Assembly: GCA_027575805.1 (NCBI GenBank)
Contig: JANBPU010000046.1
Location: forward strand, 35,054 to 99,053
Length of the DNA stretch: 64,000 nucleotides
DNA from: Mycoemilia scoparia
Lineage: Eukaryota > Kickxellomycota > Kickxellomycetes > Kickxellales > Kickxellaceae
Direction: 5' to 3'
Shown: piece after piece, positions 11,050 to 22,091 of the stretch
Position numbering within the stretch: the first letter of the stretch is position 1
Layout: the number at the start of each line of letters is the position of its first letter
Notes under the pieces: model-generated
Databases searched by the model: none
The model's input: only the letters and a program-made list of their open reading frames with translations
What the model was told of the DNA's origin: nothing
Position numbers and translations under genes: made by a program

Positions 11050-13447
11050 TCATTTCGCTGCCAGACCGCTTGTCATTAGCGAAGGACGTTGTTGTTGGCT
11101 TGGGGTTTGAGGCTGCTGTTGCTGCTGCCTAACACCCGCACTACCTCCTCCACCAGCGCCATTGTAGATTGATGCTGTAAACGGATCCTTTGCCCCTTGC
11201 GATCGGGGCTGGTGTTGCACTTTCTTGGCTGTTGCAGGCAGTGTTGAAGCCCCTAAAGGAGATGTAGGTAGGACGCCGCCTTGATGTATAAGGCCATTGC
11301 TGGCTAGAAGAGAAGACTGTAACCCCTTAGTGCCATTGGTCCTAGGCGAAGAAGAGCCCATAGGCGTGGTTGGCCTTGACCCATTATTATCTAAATAAAT
11401 ACATGATGGTTTTTATGCATTAGATAATGCTGAATAACATGCAGAGGTCATAGTAATAGTGATATATGTTGATAAATTTCGTGATAGTTACCATTAGGCT
11501 TTACGCCATTTTGACCTTGACTCGTATTTTCTGATGCCTTTTCCTTTAGCATTTCCTCGACAGCAGAGTCGGGAAACAAAGATGATTTTGGGAGATCCGC
11601 CTTCCCTAACCCAAATATTTGTGTTGAGGGCTTTAGCTTTTCATAGTCCTTTGGCGCTAACATTCCCAACCGATACATCTGGCGTTTGGCATGAAATGAA
11701 GAGGAGGTAAGTTGGCTAGGCGGACATGGGTTGGCAATGACTCGCCGATCCAGGTAAATACGGCCATCGGCGCCGCGACGAAAGCGAAAGGCCGTGTTTT
11801 GGTTTCTAGGATAGTCGAGCTGCTGTTGGTGGTATTGAAATGGTGTTGAGTTGGAACGCAAGATATTCGGCGACCAAAAGTTGGGACTGAGTTTGTTCTG
11901 TGACATGGAAAATGAAAAGGTTCCGTCGATGTGGTCGCGGTTCTCCTGTTGGAACCTGCGTGATTTTTCTTGAATCCGCATCGCCATATCAAGGAGATAT
12001 TGCGGCGTGGTATACTGAGGAACATCAAGTGACTTTGGCAAGGCTGGTATACCAGATGTGGTGGGGGACCGTCCTGGATTAGAGCTGGATACGCGTACGC
12101 GCTTGTTGGGCTGAGTATGACGTCCATTGCGAGGTGTCTGTGTCTGTATGGCACCAGGCGAAATGCCTTGCTGTCCAGAATGGTGTTTTCTGCGTACAGA
12201 TGCGGGTACAGACGCTGGGAGTGTGAAAAGGTCATTGAACGACTGTTCGGTCTGACCAGCCCTCCTACGCATGTTAATAACCTTGGTTCGATGGGCAAGC
12301 AAAGATGTCTCGTGCGCACACAAAGCCTTCTTTTGCTTCTCTCGCTCCAGACACATCTCAAAAAGCTGCGATGCGGACTTGAGATTTGTGTAGAGCCGAC
12401 GGAGATGCTCAAGAACCTTTTGGTCAGCCCGCCTTGTCTTTCTTCCTTGTCGAACTTCGCGCTGCCGAAAGCAGACGTATGGATCAACTGTGGATTTCTG
12501 GAGATCTTCAAGCTTGAGCTCAGGAATGATAGTTTCAAAGTTTCTCATCGTCCTCCGCTCCTTCCACCACTGGTAAACATCACCAACATGCTTTACAGAC
12601 CCAATTCCTCGCTCTTTGGCATAGTCCAAGAGCGTTTCTAACTTGGGGATGTCGCCATTTGTGAAAACCATATGACATGTCAGGGCCTCAAGGTTGTTCA
12701 TGGCATCTTCAAACTCGGACTCCGACATCTCTGCGCCAGTAGTAGCAGCACCATTGCGACTGCTGGATTTTTGCTCCTTTGTGCCCTTGTTTTTATCCTT
12801 TCTAGGGGCAGCGGTAGAATTGTATTTTTTTAGCCACTCCTCGTCATCTTCATCCATGCAGTAGGCATTACGGCCTGTGTCTTCGTACAGTATTGTCGAC
12901 CGAATCAAGTTGGGCGGCTGCTTAAATTTATCTCCATAAAGTTTTTCATAGTCAGGGAGCGTTTTTGAAGCACTCGGGGTGGGAATATAGAGCTGCGACT
13001 TTGTGGCTTGGCCATTGACTGCTGCTTGTGACGCTGATATAACGGCCTGCAAGTGGTGTTCCTGCAAAAGAGCACAGAGTGTAATAAATGGGCTGTTAGT
13101 CTGGTTTATATACAAATAGACCTGATGGCGGGCAAGGGCAAGCCAATGGGGAGGGAAGAGGTCTGGTGACAATGGCATATTGGCGGTTTTTTGGGGCCAC
13201 GCTACTAGTAGCGTTTGAGTCGAGCCCAGGCCTTTCTACTATAGTGGGTTGGGGCTACCCTAAGAACATATGTCAAGCATAGCGCTGGTTAACTTACGGT
13301 TTCTTCGTCCTTTTCGACGCCCGTCTCAATATCTACAGTGCGGTTTATATCCTCATTATTGAGGTCGGGTAGCTCAGTCGCCCGGTAGACGGGCATAAGG
13401 CGCCGCAAGTCAACCTTGCGCGCCCTGAATCTCTGAGCACTGCCCAT
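11050..13447 (-). CDS. EPL1: Enhancer of polycomb-like protein Epl1 (NuA4 subunit)
   Basis: Exons are 13298-13447, 11492-13061 and 11050-11390; introns of 236 and 101 bp have GTAAGT/GTAACT donors. The joined protein has 686 residues. The N-terminus RFRARKVDLRRLMPVYRA and the YEKLYGDKFKQPPN, AYCMDEDDEEWL and YVCFRQREVRQGRKTRR blocks define the EPcA domain. In yeast this domain anchors Esa1, Yng2 and Eaf6 in the piccolo NuA4 histone H4/H2A acetyltransferase. The middle is basic and Ser-rich; the tail is Gln/Gly/Pro-rich. The protein is nuclear. Exon 1 supplies the first 50 residues of the conserved domain, so a start inside exon 2 would be wrong. Yeast Epl1 is longer (832 residues); the difference is in the poorly conserved C-terminal half. 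Long antisense open frames at 11900-12641 are shadows. Confidence 0.95.
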
Positions 13448-14880
13448 GACAGGGTAGATGTGAAAAGTGAATTAGTAAAGAGCTGCGGTCAACCTTCAGC
13501 AAGAGCGTGGTGCCTGTTTGGCCAGCCAAGAGAGAGAAGGGAAACTTTATAGAAAGTGGCCCACACGCCCTTCCTGGCGTAAGTTAAAAGTACACTAGTG
13601 GAAGTGGGGGCTTTCTACCAGGGTGCCGCGTGTCTGTGTTTTAGTTGACAGCTTGCGCAGCAGACGGAGCGGTAAAGTAAAGGCCGCACAAATGCTTCGA
13701 GTGCAATTTACTTTCGTGTTGCACCTTGCTGCCAAGGCGAATGTGTTAAAGACAAAGGAGGGGAGACAGAAAGGACAGCGACAGGTCTAGTGTTAGAGTA
13801 GCAAGGCGCCGTTGTTTAGATAGCTTTTGGGCGCTGAAGGGTTGTTGTTACCGTACAGAGAGATATTGAAAGCACATAAAGTATCTTAGCCTTTTCCTTG
13901 GTTTTGCAAGGCCTGTTTTGCTATTAACAGCAGCAAAAACAGTTGTTCAACGCAGCTCAAGCAGAGAGATACTGTTGCGTTCTCTATGCCTCTCCAATCT
14001 GCTTGGGCTCTGCAAATGAGATATGGCAGTGGGCCAGCACGCGTTTGGAGTGTGTCCGCGCTATTGAAGCGGCCGTTGGTGCTTGATAAAATATATGTGG
14101 GTGTGCGTTTTGTGCTGTCTGGCAGGCCGATATATGTGCGGCAAGTGGAATGGATGCTGATTACCAATATGCTCTGTTCTGTTCTGGCTTCTGCTCGCTG
14201 CGGAGGAGTGCGTCGTTGCAAAGAAAAAACGGGGGCGTTGGGAAAAAATTTTCATGTCCCCGTTTTGGCTATCCCAATCTGATCCAGATCACCTGATCAG
14301 ATCAGCCGCTAATGGATTATCACTGACGGAGTAAAATAGACGCGGAGCTTCAAAAGAGCAATCACAATCCACCTTGCCGATAATACGAAGTTGTCACCTC
14401 AGTGTTTGGCCCGCCACCATTGGACTGGGGCTTCATACAGGATTGGTTCAGAACAAGAACGTTTTCGTAGTCTTATGGTCACTCACCATTAAAAACAAAG
14501 AATGGCTTTCACTAGATCCTAGTCCAGTATACGCCTTTTATTAGAATAGCCAACCGCATGTTCGTACAACTGACTGGTGGTTTGGGGTTTGCTCAAGCAG
14601 ATCGGATGTGGGTGCCGCCACCACTACTTGAACTTTCAATACCAAAGGTGTGTGTATATTTGAATGCGAATAGATACAGTTGAATTCGGCGCATTTTTAG
14701 AAATATGTAGCAATATTTAGAGTACAGCCCCTGTCTTGTGCTATTTCACTTCTTTCGCATATAATTGTATTTTATAAAGTAGCACCATTTAGCTAATACG
14801 CCTGCTTTGCTGAATAATCGCTATTGTTATTTCGGCATCAACCCTTTACAACCAGCAACAAGGTAACGGCATGGTCAATA
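13448..14880. other. Divergent intergenic region, EPL1 / kelch gene
   Basis: A 1.4-kb region between head-to-head genes, presumably holding both promoters and leaders. Overlapping open frames at 13886-14282 on both strands use non-ATG starts or lack any family resemblance, and I do not support them. At 14281-14305 the sequence GATCCAGATCACCTGATCAGATCAG is dense in GATC/TGATCA palindromes. Confidence 0.55.
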
Positions 14881-17011
14881 ATGTCGATAACTGAAGAATC
14901 CATAAACTCTGCAAACACAAACGCACCACCACACCTTCATCCAAACCATTTTATCTCGTCTCAACATCTAGCCGAACTGCCAAACCACCATAGCAGTGGC
15001 AACAGTAGCACTAGTCCTGATAGCAACGCTAGCGGCGCTTGCCTTGGAAAAAGACACATGAGCCGGTCAAGCAGCCCAGAGCCTCCAGGCAGAAGTTTAG
15101 GTGTGTTACCTAATACTACTACGCAGCCAAAGTCGCATCAAAGCACAACAACACCCAAAACAAGCCTTGAGGGAATGCCCTTGCATCAGGAATCACCCAC
15201 AAACGAAGCGATTGGACTGGGCAAAGAGCTTGATCTGTCACGAAACCAAAACCAGCCCAGGTTTTTAGCAAGTGAGTCCCATCAACCCTCATTATTTATT
15301 GTCCAAAACATGATGTGTGTGATACATGCTAAGCTCTAGCGCCTTTTGCTAACATTCGACTTGTTTTTATAATTACCCACCGCCATACACAAACCATCCG
15401 GGAAAACTCGAAATTCAGGACTCAACCACCCTTTTTTAAATTACAAGCTATACGAGCCCCTCTACAACCAAGTCGAATATTGGCCCTGCAGCGAAGAAGA
15501 GGCAAATTCAGTGCTACTTGGCGTAAACCCTGCTAGACTTATCAACCCCACATCATCAGACTTAGGCACTGCACACAAGTGCGAGAATAAGGACATGGCT
15601 ATGGGCACCAAGGCAGAAAAGACGCCCAGCAAGGAGGTCATAGAAATAGGCGCAAAGCGAGCAGATAAGGAGAGGACGCCGGTCCCCTCCATGTACTGGA
15701 ACCATCCAAAGATTACAGGAACGCCGCCCAAAAAGGTCCGCTCGCACACACTCAACATTATCGGAGACAAGGCATATGTGTTTGGAGGCTGGGATAACAA
15801 ATCCTGCTACAACGATGTCTATATTTTGGACATCGACACCATGTTCTGGTCTTGCACTCCAGCCAGCGGCGATATACCAGCGCCATGTCGCGCCCACACA
15901 ACAATTGTTGTTGACCAATATCTCTATGTATTTGGAGGCGGCGACGCATCCCATTACTTCAACACACTATACATACTCAACACTGGTGAGTCCCAAAACA
16001 TATAATGGTGCATTAGAAGCTAGTGAACTATTGTCTAACACAAAGGCCTGTTAAACTGTGTTTTTCAGAATCAATGATCTGGAGCAAGCCATATATTGGT
16101 GGCGATTCGCCTTGCCCCCGAAGGACGCATACCTGTTTTTACCACGATGGATATGTTTACCTCTTTGGCGGAGGAAATGGCCACAAGGCACTAAATGACC
16201 TATACAGAGCAACCACAGGTATGTTTGCATATGTGCTGGGTGTGACAGCAGCTCTAGACATTTTTGAGTTATTACAGCCATTACCATTTTGGGTGCTGAA
16301 CAATATACCCCTATAGACTCAGTTTCGCAGGTTACATGGTCTGTTGTGGAAACAAAGGGCACGAAGCCTTTGCCCCGTGGCTATCATTCTAGCACACTTG
16401 TAGGCCACCAGCTGATTGTGTTTGGAGGTTCTGACGGCCAAGAGTGCTTTGGAGATATCTCCATACTGGATTTGGGTAAGACCTCCTGATTTGTAAAATA
16501 GCCATATTGTTATGGATATGCATTTTGGAATTCCTTCATCAATACTGTATACAATTATCCTTTCAACTAGAAACCATGGTCTGGTCGCATGTTTCAATTG
16601 ATCCGCCGCTGACAAGGCTTGCCCATACAGCTACCCTGGTCGGAATGTACCTCTTTGTCCTTTGCGGCCACGATGGAACCGACTATTCAAACGATGTTCT
16701 CATGCTCAAACTAGGTAAGGATGCGTCTATGCCTCACCTTTATAAATAAAATATTTGTTGTGTGCTGCAAAATTCTCAATCATTGGCAATACTATGGTTA
16801 TATAGACACTCTTCGGTGGGAGACAAGGAAGGTGTATGGAAAGCCACCGTTGGCCCGAGGATATCATGCATGTGCTCTATACGATGGAAGAATTCTGCTT
16901 CATGGTGGTTACAATGGAAAGAAGGTCTTTGATGACCTCTGCATTTTGGAGCTGAGCTCCTATTCATACCTCCCACAGGTACCGAGTTTCTCAGTTGGGT
17001 GCCACTGCTGA
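14881..17011 (+). CDS. Kelch-repeat (beta-propeller) protein
   Basis: Six exons: 14881-15271, 15419-15985, 16069-16218, 16317-16475, 16571-16714 and 16806-17011. All five introns are phase 1, and joining gives 538 residues. Residues 1 to about 190 are Ser/Thr/Asn-rich and look disordered. Then come six kelch blades, each with the conserved R-x-x-H-x2 start, a GG doublet (YVFGGWD, YVFGGGD, YLFGGGN, IVFGGSD, VLCGHD, LLHGGYN) and a D-x-x-x-L-D-type end. Exon 2 holds two blades and exons 3-6 one each. Six to seven blades form a closed propeller used for protein binding. Fungal relatives include Tea1/Kel1 polarity factors and many uncharacterised proteins. There is no coiled coil after the blades as in Tea1, and the chain ends 15 residues after the last one, so no specific role is assigned. 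Confidence 0.88.
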
Positions 17012-17837
17012 TGGTGGGCCCTAGTTCTCAGCGTTTTTTCAACTCCCTTGCCGTATACCAATGTACTGTTGGTCTGCTCTCTAAGAAGACCGTCAAGATT
17101 ATCATAGCATCATGTTATACATCAACACCCCACTCTACATATAAATACGCTTCTCTGTAGTTTTCTTTTACAAAAATACCGTCCCTATTTTGCACCATTT
17201 TTAAATAATGTAGTCATGGTATCTGCTATCAACAATGTTTTCATCATCATCACTTTGGATGCATTTGAATGATTATATAAAGCTCTCGCAATAAGCACTA
17301 TATTCTAAGGTTGTACTTGCATTTTGAAAAACCTGATCCATTGCAGTCTTATAAACAGCTTTGAACCCTGGAAATAATGATAGGATTAATGGCTTGTGTA
17401 CGCATTAAGTCCTCACAAAATATTTGTTTTCTTTTTGAAGTTCTGGCCAATAGCAATCGGCTTTTCTCAAACATATAAGTTTTCACAATTGAGGTGAATT
17501 AATCAGTACCCAATTCTATGCTCTGCAGTGTTTTGTTGCTTAAACAATTTTATCGCGTTACAGTTGATAATACTCTTCATTTTGGCCTTTTATTTTACGT
17601 TGTGTATATCCTTTTTTCTACATATATATATAATCTACTACCTTTACTTTTATATACCTTTATTTTTATACTATAGGCCCATTACCAATTAGGGCCAGAC
17701 ATTCAAGTGGGGGGTTTCTGAATTTTTGAAATTACTTGAAGCATTTATTATCATTTCCTCTTACCAGTAGTAGTAGTAGTAGCAGCAGCAGCAGCAACAG
17801 CAACAGCAGCATAACAACCATATATAGATACGCCGAA
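17012..17837. other. Intergenic and 5' leader before SLI15
   Basis: AT-rich spacer without a supported gene. It ends in a trinucleotide microsatellite (AGT/AGC/AAC) at 17766-17810, only 27 bp before ATG 17838. That repeat is in frame with the SLI15 coding region, with no stop between. Confidence 0.6.
17766..17810. repeat. AGT/AGC/AAC trinucleotide microsatellite in the SLI15 leader
   Basis: About 15 trinucleotide units of AGT, then AGC, then AAC/AGC. It would encode a Ser/Asn run if read in the SLI15 frame. The only upstream in-frame start is a TTG at 17736. Confidence 0.8.
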
Positions 17838-20800
17838 ATGGAGTTTTCTCAGGCCACAACAAATACAGCCATAGACACACCAGTACCTACAAAAGCAGCC
17901 TTACGCTCGCCTTTTCTTCCCTCCTCTCCAGAACCAGAAGGTCCCGTCACGGCAGACATATGGGTTGGGACGCGAAAGCGCAACTGGGACTCTGCCTTCC
18001 AGCTGAAATACGACGAGCTAGAGACTACTCTGCGAGACAATGAAGCCTGGCTAGACCTATATTGGGAGAGTATTCGCGGTGTTCGAAGTCTAAATGAATC
18101 TGACATAATGGTTTCCAATGCGCTCAAGACATCCTCAGCCCGCAGGCGAGGCCGGCCTCGTACTCATATTAGGGATGTTTTCGAAAGTTCCTACACTGAT
18201 CCTGTGTATTCTTTCCCTAGATCGACCTCGTCTATGAATGAAGCTATGATGGCCACAGCCGCTTCAAAGGGCGACTTCATGGGCTCTCAACAATTCCTCA
18301 ATGGCAATACCTTGACTGAGCACACCCACCCCAGAATAAGCTCACCAAAAGCTGCTCCTTCTTCTCCATCACAGCTCAAAAAATCTAGCAAGTATCCGGC
18401 CGTCCTATCCAGAAATAACAGCGCAGCAGCTAAAGCAATGGAGGCAGCAAAGAGATTCAAGCAAGTTCAGAATGAGCACGAAGCCGACCAAGTACTCCGT
18501 CAAATTGGCTCCAACGACAAGAAAAATGCCATGGAGCCTATTTCTGGTACAGACAAGCTTAAGGAGGACGGCTTTAATGCCGATTCCCACATTTCTGGAG
18601 GAGCTGCTGTTCGCGGAAGGCCTCCAATGTCCATGTTTTATAACTTTAATGGCGATACAAACTCGAGCCCACACTCTCGTAAGCCACTGGGAATCTCTTT
18701 ATCGCAAGAATCCAACAAAAGTCATGGAAGTGGTGGTGACCTCCAAAGAAAGTACTCTCAAAGCACGTCCAGATTCCAGGCTACTTCGCCTGTTCCGAAT
18801 TTGCGCGAGTTTATACTTAACGGTGGTTTGGAATCACCAGCCAAGTCACCTACAAAGGCACCATCTACGCCCCTGGCTTCCCTTCCTGGTTCACATCAAA
18901 AAGACACATCTGTATCTAGACCTTCCAGCCAATATATTCCTGATTGGGCCGAAAGCTTCAACCAACACTCTCTGTCAAAACCATCCAGCCCGTCAGTGTC
19001 CAGAAGTGGATCTATTGCATCAGCTTTGCTTGGAAAGAGCGCAAGTGCAAAATCTGATGGTAAAAGCACCCAAGGAATGTTGCCCGTATTGTCTGAACAA
19101 TCTGCTGACAGCGAGAAGGAGAATATTGATCATTCTACACCGATTGGGAAATCAAATATGACTCCATCGGATAGCAGCGCTATTAGATACAGTAAAGCTA
19201 CTGAAATCATCACCGCCAGCCAGCAGGATGTAGAATCAGATTTTGATGGCCAGGGTGATGTACAGGGACACGATGAAGAGCCATCAATCGGACAAGAAGC
19301 AATAGAAGTGGATGGATCAGAAGTTATTATAGAGTCTAGCTCTGAAGTGTCCGAGCCTGAGTCAGATGCAGAAGAAGAAAAGGAAACGGCTGATGTACCC
19401 GTACCTGACCAAGTTGGGTACGAGGGATCTGATTTGGAAGCACAAGAAGACGCTGAAAACCACTATTCTCCGCAGAGTGAAGACGAATTGTCAGAAGGCA
19501 TGGACGTGGAAGACACCAAGGATGCTAGCGATCAGGAATCAGAGTATGCCACAACAGATTCTGAAGAGGAAGACATACAGAATAATATCGAGGCTATAGA
19601 GGCAGCATTAGGTCCTCCAACACCAATGGTACCAAGAGCAAAGCCCAATCCAACCATTGATGAAAATAAAGAGACAAAGTCTGTTGTTAAACCTGAGAGC
19701 AAGACTAGTAAGCTCAATAAATTGGAGGAAAATACCAACTCCAAACTTGAGCGTGCGAAGCCTGCTGGAATCCGTACATCCAAAGCGCCAAGCCGCCCAG
19801 AATCTAGACAGGGTCTCAAGACCTCACACTTTAATAAATCACAAACCTCGATTGTTCCTGGAAGTGTAGCGGCTACACGCAAGATGTTTGAGAAACAGAA
19901 GAGTGGCAATTTGCGAGTCCAGCCAACGCCCGGGCCATCTTCCGCTTTACGTTCTCCGAACCTCAATATACAGCCAACCCCATTGAATCGCCGTCCGCCT
20001 CCAGCATCTTTTGTAAAGCGCACACCGGTTGTTGGTTCTACTAATACCAATGCATCAGCCAGTTTGACAAAGTCGATAGCCAAGACTACAGCTTCAAATA
20101 GTAAGATGCGAACACTGAATGCAAAGCCATCATTCGAAACACTGTCCAAACCAGCACCCAGCCAGTCAGGAATTCAGAGGCCTGGAGTTGCTTCAGCTAC
20201 CAAATCTTCCAACAACCAGAGCCATTTAAAGAATGGGGTCAAGCCAACAATAGAGAAATCAAGCAACCTGTTTAAATCTATACAAAGACCACCATCGAGG
20301 GCAAATACTCAAAAGTCGGGAATTCCCACATCAAATACCCAAGTGGTGTCTTCTCTTACCAAGAAGCCATCATCACTGCAAATTTCTGGGGCCAAACCAC
20401 AGTTCTTGAAGAAGAAAGGGTCTTCATCGTCTATAAGTGAAAATGACAAAGCAACCAATGGTCAAGCCAAAGCAGCAAAACCAATCCCCATCCCCGCACC
20501 ATCTGGCACCTCAATGCAGGCCAAAACACCGATGGTATCCAGCAATGGTAGCAATTCAAGTATTTTCTCGGCAGTCATGTCTGCAATAGCTAGTCCTATT
20601 TCATGGCTAGGTAATGGCAATAACCAAAGCCAATTCCCCACCCATGATGAAAATAGAAATATAACTGGGATCTCAAACGAAAAGGGTAGTATATATAAGG
20701 AAAAGAACGACCCAAAGGTCACGCAAGATATGGCGACTGTTACTCCAAAAGCTCATCCAAAGATCGCAGAGGCTAAGTCTGAGAAGCCTAGCAGTCCATA

Positions 20801-21662
20801 CAACTATACCACATCTCCCGCACCGCATACACCACTTCCACAACATGCAGGTGCCAACTCTAGCCTTATGATGCCAGTGTATGAAGATAAATGTGTTCCA
20901 CTGAAAGTCAGCAGTGATTCTGAACGAGACCGTCGCAGCAGCGGAAGCATGCTCTCTTCAGGCTCCGAAATCTATGACATTGTTGGTTCAAGCGCGAAGC
21001 GACGACTCACAGGAGAATCTGCTATATCATCGTCGTTCTTCAGCGAAGAGGACGATGACCAAGCTGACGATGAGTTGATAAACACACAACCTGGTCTACA
21101 ACATGTTCAAAAGAAGTCCTCACAAAAATCGCACCACTCCTCGTTTGTACCATCTAGCTACGAGCCACAGACACCAATGAATGCATCAAGAGCATCCATG
21201 TCATCGTATGATGGAGATAATGACAACCTGTTCTTGACTCCAAGTAACAAGCGGGTACCCAACTCGGGCTCAACAACACGCGAATCCATTATTCATCGTC
21301 GTGTCAGCGAGATTCGGGATGAATACACATCTATTGTACCGCCAGGCTGCGAATCTCCGCCTGAAATAGAATCAGAGTATTCTTCTGACGAATTCACACC
21401 GGAGCATCCAAGCAAAAAGAAGAATAACTGGCCAGTTCCCAGATGGGCCCAGAGTCCAAATCTACTTCAAGGCTTAGACAACCAAAAATTCACCAATCCT
21501 GATCGTGTATTTGGTCATGTAAGGCCAATAAAGATCTCTGAAATCTTTGGTGTTCGGTATCAAGAACGGACTCGTCGCAGTACTATGATCTGGACTGGGT
21601 CTGATGAGTTGACTCCGGCTGAAATAGCAAGATATAATAAAAGGATGGGCTTCAAAAAGTAG
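17838..21662 (+). CDS. SLI15: INCENP/Sli15-type chromosomal passenger complex scaffold
   Basis: Single exon of 1274 residues from ATG 17838; the frame extends upstream only through a microsatellite from a TTG. The end identifies it. Residues 1197-1274 form an IN-box: PVPRWAQSPNL, NPDRVFGHVRPIKISEIFG, RYQERTRRSTMIW and DELTPAEIARYNKRMGF. This is the order seen in fungal Sli15/Pic1 and animal INCENP, where the segment wraps and activates Aurora B/Ipl1. The N-terminal predicted helix (LKYDELETTLRDNEAWLDLYW) is in the place of the Bir1/Borealin-binding helix. Between them lie ~1000 disordered residues rich in Ser, Pro and Lys, with an acidic stretch at about 490-600 and many S/T-P sites. The Aurora-phosphorylated TSS motif appears here as RRST. 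The assignment rests on a short C-terminal motif, which is usual for this family. Confidence 0.85.
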   Translation: MEFSQATTNTAIDTPVPTKAALRSPFLPSSPEPEGPVTADIWVGTRKRNWDSAFQLKYDELETTLRDNEAWLDLYWESIRGVRSLNESDIMVSNALKTSSARRRGRPRTHIRDVFESSYTDPVYSFPRSTSSMNEAMMATAASKGDFMGSQQFLNGNTLTEHTHPRISSPKAAPSSPSQLKKSSKYPAVLSRNNSAAAKAMEAAKRFKQVQNEHEADQVLRQIGSNDKKNAMEPISGTDKLKEDGFNADSHISGGAAVRGRPPMSMFYNFNGDTNSSPHSRKPLGISLSQESNKSHGSGGDLQRKYSQSTSRFQATSPVPNLREFILNGGLESPAKSPTKAPSTPLASLPGSHQKDTSVSRPSSQYIPDWAESFNQHSLSKPSSPSVSRSGSIASALLGKSASAKSDGKSTQGMLPVLSEQSADSEKENIDHSTPIGKSNMTPSDSSAIRYSKATEIITASQQDVESDFDGQGDVQGHDEEPSIGQEAIEVDGSEVIIESSSEVSEPESDAEEEKETADVPVPDQVGYEGSDLEAQEDAENHYSPQSEDELSEGMDVEDTKDASDQESEYATTDSEEEDIQNNIEAIEAALGPPTPMVPRAKPNPTIDENKETKSVVKPESKTSKLNKLEENTNSKLERAKPAGIRTSKAPSRPESRQGLKTSHFNKSQTSIVPGSVAATRKMFEKQKSGNLRVQPTPGPSSALRSPNLNIQPTPLNRRPPPASFVKRTPVVGSTNTNASASLTKSIAKTTASNSKMRTLNAKPSFETLSKPAPSQSGIQRPGVASATKSSNNQSHLKNGVKPTIEKSSNLFKSIQRPPSRANTQKSGIPTSNTQVVSSLTKKPSSLQISGAKPQFLKKKGSSSSISENDKATNGQAKAAKPIPIPAPSGTSMQAKTPMVSSNGSNSSIFSAVMSAIASPISWLGNGNNQSQFPTHDENRNITGISNEKGSIYKEKNDPKVTQDMATVTPKAHPKIAEAKSEKPSSPYNYTTSPAPHTPLPQHAGANSSLMMPVYEDKCVPLKVSSDSERDRRSSGSMLSSGSEIYDIVGSSAKRRLTGESAISSSFFSEEDDDQADDELINTQPGLQHVQKKSSQKSHHSSFVPSSYEPQTPMNASRASMSSYDGDNDNLFLTPSNKRVPNSGSTTRESIIHRRVSEIRDEYTSIVPPGCESPPEIESEYSSDEFTPEHPSKKKNNWPVPRWAQSPNLLQGLDNQKFTNPDRVFGHVRPIKISEIFGVRYQERTRRSTMIWTGSDELTPAEIARYNKRMGFKK

Positions 21663-22091
21663 CCTTATCATGCTATATATCCTATATTGAATTTTTACTA
21701 TCTTAGACCTATTTGATATATTTTACTTTTATGATTTATAAACTTTGTATTTTCTTTTATTATAATAATGATTATAGCATTACCAAACATTCACTGAATT
21801 GAATACCAAGTTGTTTCATGCCTTTTATATTAGACGATTGGATGTACTATGATGAAGAATTTCATTGGTGATGAAATGTATAATGGACAGAAATGGATCC
21901 TCAGATTTGTTTATTTCACGTCTGTTAACCAGTACAATCTTGCCATATTTGCATGTGTGTAAGTTAGTAGAAAAAAGTACAAATAAAATATAAAATTAAC
22001 ACCAAAAAATTACTACTACGACATTTATCACAAATCAAAAAAGAACCTATCATAGTGTGTTAAATAATAGAAAAGGGGAATGTGATGCCTC
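21663..22091. other. Convergent 3' ends of SLI15 and KHA1
   Basis: A 429-bp AT-rich tail-to-tail spacer with TATATA and AATAAA-like words (for example AAATAAAATA near 21980). No gene is seen. Confidence 0.6.

Noticed and set aside
11657..12641. Long overlapping frames on both strands (293 and 174 codons)
   Set aside because: They overlap EPL1 coding sequence that carries the conserved EPcA blocks.
18472..19161. 229-codon plus-strand frame inside SLI15
   Set aside because: Out-of-frame overlap within a single-exon gene; low-complexity composition.
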